A stretch of 64,000 bases of DNA, taken from contig NZ_QYUO01000003.1 in assembly GCF_003591035.1 (NCBI RefSeq), positions 1,116,001-1,180,000 of the forward strand. Reading direction: 5' to 3'. How positions within the stretch are numbered: the first letter of the stretch is position 1; each line of letters starts with the position of its first letter. The translations under genes were made by a program, and so were the position numbers. The notes beneath the pieces were generated by a model. That model saw nothing but the letters and a program-made list of their open reading frames with translations, was not told the DNA's origin and did not search any database. Origin of the DNA: Noviherbaspirillum saxi. GTDB lineage: Bacteria; Pseudomonadota; Gammaproteobacteria; Burkholderiales; Burkholderiaceae_D. Of this stretch, positions 9,616 to 17,959 are shown one piece after another.

Positions 9616-9839
9616 TTCGCCAAGGCCCGCAATAAATCGCGATCGTCATGCATGATTTGCTCGGCGAGTTTCATCTGACGCTCAAAAGTAGGATCATACG
9701 GAGTAAGGCGGAAGCTACCGTCCTCGGCCTCGGTTAAAAACAAGCGATCGCCTTTTTTAATCCCCATACGCTCACGAACTTCTTTGGGCACAATAAAGCC
9801 TTCGCTGGCGCCGACAGTGGTGAGTTTGAATTCGTACAT
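9612..9839 (-). CDS. AbrB/MazE-type antitoxin
   Basis: A 75-residue antitoxin. The N-terminal half is a SpoVT/AbrB swapped-hairpin DNA-binding domain (GFIVPKEVRERMGIKKGDRLFL). The C-terminal tail (about 50-75) is the likely toxin-neutralising helix. It is the first gene of the pair and probably represses its own promoter through the palindrome 12 bases upstream. Doc toxins are more often paired with Phd antitoxins. An AbrB-type partner is a known variant arrangement. Confidence 0.9.
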   Translation of the reverse strand: MYEFKLTTVGASEGFIVPKEVRERMGIKKGDRLFLTEAEDGSFRLTPYDPTFERQMKLAEQIMHDDRDLLRALAK

Positions 9840-9850
9840 ACTTGCTCCTC

Positions 9851-9870
9851 TATATAATGTTCATTATATA
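9851..9870. promoter_or_regulatory. palindromic operator of the toxin-antitoxin pair
   Basis: TATATAATG and CATTATATA form a perfect 9-base inverted repeat with a 2-base spacer, directly upstream of the antitoxin start. Its AT-rich arms overlap what could be the -10 element, as expected for an autorepressed toxin-antitoxin promoter bound by the AbrB-type antitoxin. Confidence 0.75.
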
Positions 9871-10021
9871 GCCTGAGTTAAAAACGGCAAATCTGGCCCG
9901 TTTCTGAGCAAATTTCTTTCTCCAGGGAATCATTCTAATGGGTATTATGTAAAATTGAAACATTGCACTGCAGCTAAGAGTTTTAGCGACCCGTTACAGG
10001 CCAGGCCAGACGAACGTCATC

Positions 10022-11017
10022 TCACCGCTCTCGCGTACGGCACAAACCAGCTAAGCCGCCTATGATTGGATTCGCTGCCCCGGATCTATAGACGAGATAA
10101 GAAGTCCAGTCCTGCGGTTGCGCCAGCGGCGCGAAGTGACCGTAGGGCGAACGGCAGATCAACGTCTGGCAGGCGGGCATCTCTCCCGGCTGCGACGGCG
10201 GGAACAGAACGTCGCCGTCCCAGCGCATTGCGATGACCGGCAATGGCAGTTTCGCGTCCTGCCGGTCGAATGCGGCAGCGGCGACGCGCAAGGTCAGGAG
10301 CGCTTCAAGCGATACCGTGGCTGCCCACGCAGCGACCTCCGCGTCCAGTCGCTGCGCGGCACCGTCACCGAACTGGTGCTGCAACCAGCGCACATATCCG
10401 TAGCGTTCGAGCAGGGCGCGCCGCCAACTTGTGACAGCCTGTTTGCGCTCGTCGGGCGGCATGCGGATCATCGATTCAATCGCGGCCACTCCCTGCGGGT
10501 CAGCGCGTCCGCGAAAACCTGACGCCAGATGCAGCAACGCACCCAGGCCGTGCGGGCGCTGGCAGGCCATTTCCACTGCGAGGTATCCACCGAACGAGTA
10601 GCCGATGACCTGGTCGAATGTCGTGATGCCAAGCCGGTCGACCAGTTGCCACTGCGCCAACGCCATATCGCCCATGGTCACGGCCGGGAACGCACGGCCC
10701 AGATAATCCCCGGCGCCGGTGGAGCCGAACCAGGAGCCGAGGGTGTTGATGCACAAGACCATGTCGCCCTGCCCCGGGTCCAGCGCCTTACCCGGGCCGA
10801 TGAACCCGTTCCCCCAGCCGGCGTCGGCGCAACCCGGGGCCTCCCCGTCAGGCAAGAACGCCTGATGGCTGGACGTAATGCCGTGGCAGAGCAGCACCCG
10901 CCGGCGTATGCGGCCTTCCGGCACGATCCAGTGGTAGGCGAGCCGCAGCGGGATGCTGATGCCGCAGGAGAGTTCGAAACCGCCGAATACCTTGCTACTG
11001 GTTTCAATATGGTACAT
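10022..11017 (-). CDS. alpha/beta-fold hydrolase, MetX-like
   Basis: A 331-residue alpha/beta hydrolase similar in layout to homoserine O-acetyltransferase-type proteins. The nucleophile elbow is GYSFGG with Ser141. A late YGHFAPL supplies the likely catalytic His, and CHGITSS (44-50) is near the oxyanion loop. It is the last gene of a four-gene minus-strand operon, overlapping the dioxygenase gene by 14 bases. Family members acylate amino acids or hydrolyse esters. In this catabolic setting a hydrolase role is as likely as an acyltransferase role, and the name MetX is not justified. Confidence 0.8.
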   Translation of the reverse strand: MYHIETSSKVFGGFELSCGISIPLRLAYHWIVPEGRIRRRVLLCHGITSSHQAFLPDGEAPGCADAGWGNGFIGPGKALDPGQGDMVLCINTLGSWFGSTGAGDYLGRAFPAVTMGDMALAQWQLVDRLGITTFDQVIGYSFGGYLAVEMACQRPHGLGALLHLASGFRGRADPQGVAAIESMIRMPPDERKQAVTSWRRALLERYGYVRWLQHQFGDGAAQRLDAEVAAWAATVSLEALLTLRVAAAAFDRQDAKLPLPVIAMRWDGDVLFPPSQPGEMPACQTLICRSPYGHFAPLAQPQDWTSYLVYRSGAANPIIGGLAGLCRTRER

Positions 11018-11846
11018 CGCCGCGAATCGTCGTCCGGTAGATCAGGCGCCGCTTTTCGGGCGGGAGTTCGCGGGTCGTCGCGCTGTGCATCGTGCAACGG
11101 TTGTCCCAGATGATGACATCACCTGCATTCCAACGGTACGGAACAACGTAACGTGGGTTCGTACAATGTCCAAACAGCATCTCGAGGATCTCGTCGCTTT
11201 CCTGCTCGGACAGGCCGACGATCTCCGCGGTCATGCCGGGATGGACGAATAGCGACTTGCGACCGGTCTCGGGATGGGTACGTACCACCGGATGGAGCAC
11301 GTCGGGGGTCGCCGCCCTTTGCTCGTCGGTCAGCTGCACCCGCGTGCCGCGCTCGGCTTTCTTTTCAAACGCGCGGTAGCGATGCACGGAGTGCAACGGC
11401 AGCAGGCGCTCCTTCCATTCCGGGCTCAGGTCTTCCCATGCCTGGTACATGTTGACGAACAACGTGTCACCGGCGCCTTCCGGGATTTCCTGCGCATTGA
11501 GCATGGTGGCCATCGCCGGGTTTTTCTGGAATGCCAGATCCGAATGCCAGTACGAACCGCCATCGGCGATGCCGATCGGCTTGTCGTCGACCACGATATT
11601 GGACAACACAAACACTTCCGGATGCTGCGGATGGTTGTATTGGGTCAGCAGGTGGATATCGAGGTCGCCGAAGCGCCGGCTGAATGCAACCTGTCCGTCC
11701 AGCGACAGGGACTGTGCCGGGAACGACAGCAGGCCGTAGCGCAGGAAGTTGTCGTGGATTTCCCGGAAGTCGTCATCGTGGATCTGGTTGAGGTCGATGC
11801 CGGAAACGCGTGCGCCCAGGCGCGCATCAAGAGCTTCAAATCGCAT
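11004..11846 (-). CDS. TauD/TfdA-family Fe(II)/2-oxoglutarate dioxygenase
   Basis: A 280-residue non-heme iron dioxygenase. The metal triad is His101-x-Asp103 (YWHSDLAF) with the distal His254 (CTMHSAT), and Arg271 is the expected 2-oxoglutarate binder. The family hydroxylates its substrate while converting 2-oxoglutarate to succinate and CO2. Members act on taurine, 2,4-D, sulfate esters and other compounds, and nothing here fixes which. The next gene upstream ends three bases before this start and the downstream gene overlaps, so all are co-transcribed. Confidence 0.93.
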   Translation of the reverse strand: MRFEALDARLGARVSGIDLNQIHDDDFREIHDNFLRYGLLSFPAQSLSLDGQVAFSRRFGDLDIHLLTQYNHPQHPEVFVLSNIVVDDKPIGIADGGSYWHSDLAFQKNPAMATMLNAQEIPEGAGDTLFVNMYQAWEDLSPEWKERLLPLHSVHRYRAFEKKAERGTRVQLTDEQRAATPDVLHPVVRTHPETGRKSLFVHPGMTAEIVGLSEQESDEILEMLFGHCTNPRYVVPYRWNAGDVIIWDNRCTMHSATTRELPPEKRRLIYRTTIRGDVPY

Positions 11847-11849
11847 CGC

Positions 11850-13001
11850 TTAGTCCTTTTTGACATGTACTTTTGCGGGGGTGGCGACCAACGGCTCGCT
11901 GCCGTAGGGACCGATGAGAACCGGATATTCCAGCCGCATGCCGCCGATCTCCGGGTGGTACAGGTGGGTGCCGAGGGCCACCACCATGTTTTCCTGGACG
12001 ACGTCAGTGCTGCGCATGTTGATGAAGGGCCGGGTACGGGCGCACGTGCCCAGTCCATGGCCAAACAGCGGAAGTCCGTAATCGGCGAGATCATGCTTCT
12101 TGAAGACTTCGTAACCCTGTGCCGCGCAGTCGGCGATCTTGCGGCCCGGCTTGAGCGATTCGAGCATCGTATCGGCCACCTCCTCCCAGCAATCGATCAG
12201 GCGCTGCTGAGCGGCATTGGGAGTGCCATAGAACACGGGCACGGCCGTATCGGCAAGATACAGGTCGAGCATCGGATGCAGATCGAGGATGACGAACTCG
12301 TTCTTCTGGATGCGCTTTTCGGTGGCCTGCTGGGTCACGCCCAAGTGGTACCCGGTACGCAGTCCCGATCCGACCTCGGTGCCACCCGTGATCGCCCACG
12401 ACCAAACGCTACCGTGGTCGCGAATGGCGGCCTCGATCGCACCGGCGACATGGTTCTCGGTGACCCCCTCGGCAATGGCGTCATAGCCGGCCTTGAAGCC
12501 AATGTCGGACACATGCGCGGCGTGGCGCAACCGCTCGATCTCCGCCGGCGACTTAATCAGCATCAGGTCGTCGATATAGTCCACGCCGTTGACGAGCTTG
12601 GCGTTGGGCAGCGCCTCCTGGATCTGGAAGTACTCGTGCGCCGTCAACATGCCTGGCGCCACCTGAGCCGCACCCGGGTGGGACAGATCCAGTCCGATGG
12701 TGCCGCGGTCGGCACCCAAGTCCCGTAGGCGTGACGCAATCTGGCTAGGGAATTCGGTAAACGTGAAGCTGTGCAGCGGGAAGCCAGCACCCTCCTGCTT
12801 GACGCGGGAGGCATCCATCGCCCAATACACGACTTCACAGGCACCCTCCGCAGTCACAATGACCGCTCCGCGCCACGGCATGAACGCGCCGTACAGGTAA
12901 TGCAACGATGCCTGGCGGGTGCCAACATAAGCGGCCACACCTGCGGCCTTGAGGATGGAGGCCAGCGCCTGGACGCGTACCTGGTAATCAATTTCTAACA
13001 T
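11850..13001 (-). CDS. M24 (pita-bread) family enzyme with altered metal site
   Basis: A 383-residue protein with an N-terminal creatinase-type domain (1-140) and a C-terminal pita-bread catalytic domain. Of the five metal ligands of Xaa-Pro peptidases, Asp240, Asp251, His315 and Glu358 are visible. The fourth-position Glu (usually in an EPG motif) appears replaced around Gly344 in VVALGTHLY. Creatinase-like and lyase members of the family are also altered at the metal site, so this may not be a peptidase. It sits between a Bug receptor gene and the dioxygenase gene in one operon, suggesting it acts on an imported small C-N or similar compound. Confidence 0.85.
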   Translation of the reverse strand: MLEIDYQVRVQALASILKAAGVAAYVGTRQASLHYLYGAFMPWRGAVIVTAEGACEVVYWAMDASRVKQEGAGFPLHSFTFTEFPSQIASRLRDLGADRGTIGLDLSHPGAAQVAPGMLTAHEYFQIQEALPNAKLVNGVDYIDDLMLIKSPAEIERLRHAAHVSDIGFKAGYDAIAEGVTENHVAGAIEAAIRDHGSVWSWAITGGTEVGSGLRTGYHLGVTQQATEKRIQKNEFVILDLHPMLDLYLADTAVPVFYGTPNAAQQRLIDCWEEVADTMLESLKPGRKIADCAAQGYEVFKKHDLADYGLPLFGHGLGTCARTRPFINMRSTDVVQENMVVALGTHLYHPEIGGMRLEYPVLIGPYGSEPLVATPAKVHVKKD

Positions 13002-13010
13002 TTCGTCTCC

Positions 13011-13985
13011 CTAGTTGGCTTTAGCGCCGGATTCCTTGACCACCTTGCCCCAGCGGATGGTCTCTTGTTTGATGAACTCCCGGAACTGCTCGGGCGTGCT
13101 GCCGACAGGCTGAGCGGCCTGGGACAGCAATTTCTCGCGCACATCCGGCACTTTGAGCGCCTTTGCAATCTCGGTCTGCAGCCGGTCCACGATCGACTTG
13201 GGCGTGCCCTTGGGCACTACCACACCGATCCACGATGACATGCTGTAGCCCGGCACGGTGTCGCTGATCGGGGGCACGTCCGGTAGCACCGGCGAACGCG
13301 TGTCTGTGGTTACCCCAATTACCTTGACCTTGCCCTGCTTGACGTGCGGCAGAACCGTCAGGATGGTGTCGAAGACCAGGTCGATCTGACCGCCCAGCAG
13401 GTCAGTGACAGCGGGGGCGCTTCCCTTGTAGGGGACGTGCGTCATCTGCACGCCAGCCATGCTGTTGAAGTACTCGCCCGACAGGTGCATCGAGGTGCCA
13501 CTGCCGCCCGAACCGCGGTTCAGGTTCCGCGTCTTGGCCAGCTTGATCAGGTCGGCGACGTTATTGATGCCGAGGTCCGGCCGCACGGCAATCACCAGCG
13601 GATATGACACCACCTGGCTCACTGCCTCGAAGTCCTTCTGCGGGTCGAACTGCAGGTTCGAATACATGGTCTCGTTGACGGCGTGCGTGCCGAGCGTTGC
13701 CATGAGCAGCGTGTAGCCGTCCGGCGCACTCTTGGCAACGTAGTTGGCACCGATGTTGCCGCCTCCCCCCGGCTTGGGCTCGACGATCACCGACACGCCC
13801 ATGCTCTTGGACATCTGGTCGGCGATCAGACGTGTCACCGCATCAGTCGGTCCGCCAGCGGCGGCTGGCACGACAAAGTTAATCGGTTTGCTGGGGTATG
13901 ACTGAGCGACGGCGTGTGGAGCGGCCAACGCAGACACAAACACCCCGGACAGCGCAAATATGCGACACCACTGGTTCAATTTCAT
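13011..13985 (-). CDS. Bug/TctC-family periplasmic receptor
   Basis: A 324-residue tripartite tricarboxylate-type substrate-binding protein. A Sec signal peptide covers residues 1-27 (cut after AVA). The mature protein has the family pattern NFVVPAAAGGPTDAVTRL, ANYVAKSAPDGYTLL and THVPYKGSAPAVTDLLGG. It captures a carboxylate in the periplasm for a TctAB permease. No permease is adjacent, so it must share one elsewhere (a TctBA pair lies at 29585-31561). It is the first gene of the operon, divergent from the IclR gene, and its promoter lies among the palindromes at 14012-14069. Confidence 0.93.
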   Translation of the reverse strand: MKLNQWCRIFALSGVFVSALAAPHAVAQSYPSKPINFVVPAAAGGPTDAVTRLIADQMSKSMGVSVIVEPKPGGGGNIGANYVAKSAPDGYTLLMATLGTHAVNETMYSNLQFDPQKDFEAVSQVVSYPLVIAVRPDLGINNVADLIKLAKTRNLNRGSGGSGTSMHLSGEYFNSMAGVQMTHVPYKGSAPAVTDLLGGQIDLVFDTILTVLPHVKQGKVKVIGVTTDTRSPVLPDVPPISDTVPGYSMSSWIGVVVPKGTPKSIVDRLQTEIAKALKVPDVREKLLSQAAQPVGSTPEQFREFIKQETIRWGKVVKESGAKAN

Positions 13986-14011
13986 CTATGTCTCCTCCGA
14001 AGTTTCGTTTG

Positions 14012-14069
14012 CGTACAAATGTACGGGAAGTACTTCGAGAGACAGTGTATACTTCCGTACTAATGTACG
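14012..14069. promoter_or_regulatory. paired palindromes, likely IclR-type operators
   Basis: Two matching palindromes lie between the divergent Bug and IclR genes: CGTACA-AA-TGTACG at 14012-14025 and CGTAC-TAAT-GTACG at 14056-14069. Their centres are 44 bases apart, about four helical turns. A third perfect palindrome, GAAGTACTTC, sits between them at 14027-14036. Spacing and symmetry suit cooperative binding by an IclR dimer pair controlling both promoters. The operator role is inferred. Confidence 0.72.
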
Positions 14070-14093
14070 CAAGCCGCTTTTCAAGAGAAATCA

Positions 14094-14957
14094 ATGATGA
14101 CAAAACAGCAAAACGCGTCGGCCGCCGAAACCGATGGGGCGCATTCTGACGCAACCGACCTCGACAGCACCGATGACGTCGACAACGATGGCGCGCGGTC
14201 TGCCTACTTTCTAGAGTCACTTGCGAACGGTCTGCGCTGCCTGGCCCTGTTTGGCGCCGACCAGCCGAGCGTCACCATCCAGGAGGCGGCAACACTTCTG
14301 GATGTGACGCGCCCGTCCGCGCGGCGACTCCTGCTTACGCTGAAACAAGTGGGCTACCTCGAACAAGTCGACCGCGACTTCCTGGTGACCCCCAAGGTCC
14401 TCGAACTAGGGTTTTCCTACTTCAGCAGCAAGGGCCTGCGCGCCATTGCCATCCCCTACATGGAGGCGGTAGCTGCCAAGACCGGCGAAACCTGTGCGCT
14501 GGGAGTCCTCGACGGCGTCGATATCGTGTTCCTGCACCGCGCCGAGCCGAAAAAGCCCATGCGCCTGGACCTGTCGATCGGTAGCCGACTGCCGGCTTTC
14601 GCCCACTCGATGGGACGCATCCTGTTGTCCCAACTCAATGACGAGGCGCTTGACCAGGCATTGCGTACCGCCGACCTCAAGCCATTTACTGATAGAACCG
14701 TGGTCGACGTCGACCAACTCAAGCAGGAAATCGCCCGGGTGCGCGAACGCGGCTGGTCGTTTTCCAACGGTGAGCTCATGGAAGGGATCGCCGGCGTATC
14801 ACGGCCCATCTTCAACGCCAAGGGCCAGATCGTTGCTGCGATCAACATCAGCATGATCCTCGGCAACCATACCGCCGCCTACGTCGAGCAGGAGATGCTG
14901 CCGCACCTGACCCAGGCCAGTGAGGCGATCTCCCGCATCTACAGTTCGGTGCACTAA
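14094..14957 (+). CDS. IclR-family transcriptional regulator
   Basis: A 287-residue regulator. After a ~35-residue acidic leader, the winged helix-turn-helix lies at about 45-105 (SVTIQEAATLLDVTRPSARR), followed by the IclR effector-binding domain (about 115-285) with LGVLDGVDIVFLHR and GAINIS-like strands (AAINISMI). It is divergent from the Bug receptor operon and most likely represses or activates it in response to the imported compound or a breakdown product. Two ATGs (14094 and 14097) are adjacent. Confidence 0.93.
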   Translation: MMTKQQNASAAETDGAHSDATDLDSTDDVDNDGARSAYFLESLANGLRCLALFGADQPSVTIQEAATLLDVTRPSARRLLLTLKQVGYLEQVDRDFLVTPKVLELGFSYFSSKGLRAIAIPYMEAVAAKTGETCALGVLDGVDIVFLHRAEPKKPMRLDLSIGSRLPAFAHSMGRILLSQLNDEALDQALRTADLKPFTDRTVVDVDQLKQEIARVRERGWSFSNGELMEGIAGVSRPIFNAKGQIVAAINISMILGNHTAAYVEQEMLPHLTQASEAISRIYSSVH

Positions 14958-14990
14958 ACTCCGCTGCAGCAGCCGCACGCACACACGTAG

Positions 14991-15533
14991 CACAAAGGAT
15001 ATCTGCCGTTGCTGGAGAAGGTGTTCAGGCGTTTCAAGCGAGCCGTTGGCGCCAGCTGGCGCGTGGACGAAACCTATGTAAGGATTGGCGGTGTCTGGAA
15101 ATACCTGTACCGTGCCGTGGACAAGGAAGGCAATACGGTCGACTTCCTGTTGACGGCAAAGCGGGACAAGGCTGCGGCCCGTCGCTTTTTCGACAAGGCC
15201 ATGCGCGAGAACGGCGTACCGGACAAAATCGCCATGAACAAGAGCGGTGCCAACAAGGCCGCCATCGATGACATCAATGTTGAGCGCGACAACAAGATCA
15301 ACGTCCGCCGGGTCAAGTATCTCAATAACATCGTCGAGCAGGATCACCGGGCCATCAAGCGGCGCACGCGCCCCATGCTTAACTTCCAGTCGTTCCGGTC
15401 CGCCAGCAATGTCCTGGCCGGCATCGAACTCATGCACATGATCCGCAAGGGACAGATGGGCATGCCAAGCGCTGACACGATGTCTTTCGCCGACCAGTTT
15501 TACGCGCTCGCAGGCGTAGTCCGTCCAGCGTAA
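14991..15533 (+). pseudogene. IS6-family transposase, truncated and catalytically altered
   Basis: The C-terminal ~175 residues of an IS6/IS26-type DDE transposase. The first catalytic Asp is present in WRVDETY and the final Glu in NIVEQDH. The middle Asp is replaced by Asn (IAMNKSGAN instead of the usual DKSGAN). The N-terminal DNA-binding domain (about 60 residues) is missing: the frame runs back only to a stop at 14988-14990. No inverted repeats of an intact element were found. The 250 bases after it, up to 15796, hold no recognisable gene. It is an inactive relic next to the IclR gene. Confidence 0.85.
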
Positions 15534-15796
15534 CGCTGCAGCGCTACACGCACGCCCTCGCTCGCCTTCGGGCGGCTAATGCGATAGAACCGGAATGAGC
15601 GTTATCGTGCGCTGCAGATTCAATGTGCACCAAATCGTTCACTGCCCGTTTTGCAGTCGGCTGGTGGTCGATTTCCGTAAGTGTTGACCGCACGAGCAGA
15701 GGTAATGGAATGGACGCCCCTTCCAGCATGGCGATCTCTACATGTCGTGCGGCCGGAACAACGGGACCGGAACGGGCCGTTCCGATCCGGTGCCGG

Positions 15797-17917
15797 TCAG
15801 GCTGCTTGAAAGCGCGTTCTGCCTTGTTCAACAAGCTGCACCAGAAGCGGCGCAGGCGTCCAATGTTCTCCATGCACCTCGTGCAGCGTGCGAATCTTTT
15901 GCAGCACAGCGTCGATGCCGGACGTCTCGGCATAGAACATCGGTCCGCCGCGCCAGGCAGGGAATCCGTAGCCGTTGACGTAGACCACATCGATATCGGA
16001 GGCACGCTGTGCAATGCCTTCCTGCAAGATGCGCGCCCCCTCGTTTACCAGTGCCAGCACGCATCGTTCGACGATTTCTTCGTCGCTGATGGTGCGCCGG
16101 GCGATTCCCGCCTCCTTCGCGCATTGCACAATCAGCTCATCCGCGACCGAATCAGGGATCGGGGTGCGGCTGCCTGGTTCATACCGATAATAGCCTGCGC
16201 CAGTCTTTTGCCCGAAGCGTCCCAGCTCGCAGATACGATCCGCAAATCTGGAATAGCGGAGGTGCGCAGGGCGAGTCGCCGCGAGACGCTTTCGAGTAGC
16301 CCAGTTGATGTCTAGCCCCGCGAGATCGGCCATGGCCAGGGGCCCCATGGCAAAACCGAAGCGAGTCATCGCTCCATCCACCTGTTGTGGGGATGCCCCC
16401 TCTTCCAGCAGGAAGCCGGCTTCGCGCCAATATCCGGTCAGCATCCGGTTCCCGACAAAGCCTTCACAAACGCCAACAAGAACCGGAGTCTTCCCGATCA
16501 CCTGCGCCATCTTTATGCAACTCGCAATCACCTGGTCCGAGGTGCGCTTGCCGCGGACAACCTCCAGTAACTTCATGACATTGGCGGGGCTGAAGAAATG
16601 CAGGCCGATCACGCTTTCCGGTCGTCTGGTAGAGGCGGCAATCTCATCGATGTTCAACCGGGACGTATTGGTCGCCAGGATCGCGTCCGGTTTGCAGATG
16701 TCGTCGAGTTGCCGGAACACGGACTGCTTTACGGCCATGTCTTCGAACACTGCCTCGATCACGAGGTCGGCATCTGCAAGTTTTCCCATGTCAAGGGTAG
16801 TTGCAATCTTGTCCAGGCGCTTCTTCACATCGTCCGGGGATAGCGTTCCCTTGGAGGCAGTAATCTCGTAGTTCTGCCTGATGAGCTTCAGGCCACCGTC
16901 AAGGGCCGGCTGGTCCTTCTCAAACATCGTCACCGAAATACCGGCATTGGCGAATGCCATGGCGATACCGGCGCCCATGGTTCCTGCGCCGAGGATTCCG
17001 ACGCTCCTGATCGAACGCACAGAGGTGCCGGCAGCAAGTCCCTCGACCTTGAGCGCCTCGCGCTCGGCGAAGAACATATGTCGCAGCGCCTTCGACTCCG
17101 GGCCTGCGACAAGTTCGTCGAACAGGAAACGCTCGTAGTCCAGGCCTACTTCAAGAGGCAGACGCGTCGATGCTTCCATACAGGAGATGGCCGCGCGTTG
17201 CGCCCTTCCATTGCGCGCTTTCGGATTGACCGCGGCGGCCACGGCGCCGAAATCAATGCCATCGACGTCGGCCGGCGGCTTTTGTCCGATCACCGGATGC
17301 GGGCCGCCGCGATCCGCAACACTGCGTGCAAACTTCATCCCAGCCGCCATCACATCGCCTTCGATCAGCGCGTCGGTCAGGCCGAGCGCCACGGCCTCTT
17401 CGCCGCGCACCGGCTTGCCGGACTGGGCGAATTCAATCGCTGCGCGTATGCCCACCAGCCGGGGTAAGCGCTGCGTACCGCCGCCGCCCGGCACCAGGCC
17501 GAGATTAACTTCTGGCAGCCCCAGGCTTGCATCGGCAGTCGTGACCCGATAGTGGCATCCTAGCGCGAGTTCGAGCCCTCCTCCCAGCGCCACGCCGTGG
17601 ATGGCGGCGATGACCGGCTTTTCCGAAAGCTCGATCGCTCGTATGACGTGTCGTAACATCGGCGCTTCCGTAGCGGCCGGCGTGTTGAATTGGCGGATAT
17701 CGGCGCCGCCGCAAAACACCTTTCCTTTGCCCGTTATCACCACAGCACGGACATTCGCACTGTCAGTCGCCCGCGTCAGGCATTCGGCGATGCCCTGCCG
17801 TACCGTATTACCCAAGCCGTTGACTGGCGCGTTGTCCAGCAAGATCACCGCCACGCCGTCTTGCTCGGCGTATCGGACCGTATCGGTCACGACCACCACA
17901 TTGTTCTCGATATTCAT
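15797..17917 (-). CDS. enoyl-CoA hydratase/3-hydroxyacyl-CoA dehydrogenase fusion
   Basis: A 706-residue bifunctional beta-oxidation enzyme. The N-terminal crotonase domain (about 10-200) has the oxyanion stretch AAIHGVALGGGLELALG and the acidic pair of SLGLPEVNLGLVPG. The 3-hydroxyacyl-CoA dehydrogenase domain (about 300-700) starts with the NAD site VGILGAGTMGAGIA and has the catalytic-His stretch VIGLHFFSPANVM. It hydrates an enoyl-CoA and oxidises the alcohol to a 3-ketoacyl-CoA. It is the last gene of the minus-strand operon 24250-15797, 42 bases after the acyl-CoA dehydrogenase gene. The domain order is that of peroxisomal-type multifunctional enzymes. Confidence 0.94.
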   Translation of the reverse strand: MNIENNVVVVTDTVRYAEQDGVAVILLDNAPVNGLGNTVRQGIAECLTRATDSANVRAVVITGKGKVFCGGADIRQFNTPAATEAPMLRHVIRAIELSEKPVIAAIHGVALGGGLELALGCHYRVTTADASLGLPEVNLGLVPGGGGTQRLPRLVGIRAAIEFAQSGKPVRGEEAVALGLTDALIEGDVMAAGMKFARSVADRGGPHPVIGQKPPADVDGIDFGAVAAAVNPKARNGRAQRAAISCMEASTRLPLEVGLDYERFLFDELVAGPESKALRHMFFAEREALKVEGLAAGTSVRSIRSVGILGAGTMGAGIAMAFANAGISVTMFEKDQPALDGGLKLIRQNYEITASKGTLSPDDVKKRLDKIATTLDMGKLADADLVIEAVFEDMAVKQSVFRQLDDICKPDAILATNTSRLNIDEIAASTRRPESVIGLHFFSPANVMKLLEVVRGKRTSDQVIASCIKMAQVIGKTPVLVGVCEGFVGNRMLTGYWREAGFLLEEGASPQQVDGAMTRFGFAMGPLAMADLAGLDINWATRKRLAATRPAHLRYSRFADRICELGRFGQKTGAGYYRYEPGSRTPIPDSVADELIVQCAKEAGIARRTISDEEIVERCVLALVNEGARILQEGIAQRASDIDVVYVNGYGFPAWRGGPMFYAETSGIDAVLQKIRTLHEVHGEHWTPAPLLVQLVEQGRTRFQAA

Positions 17918-17959
17918 GTCTTCTCCAGGGATGGGAAACGTTAAAGCAGCTCAGGCGGC

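Noticed and set aside
10118..13000. Long open frames on the plus strand, opposite the dioxygenase and M24 genes (up to 484 codons)
   Set aside because: They are shadows of GC-rich genes on the other strand, with no domains and no ribosome sites.
15544..16014. Minus-strand frame of 156 codons overlapping the end of the hydratase/dehydrogenase gene
   Set aside because: Its N-terminal half is a shadow of the fusion gene. The rest has a few strand-like segments but no match I can name.
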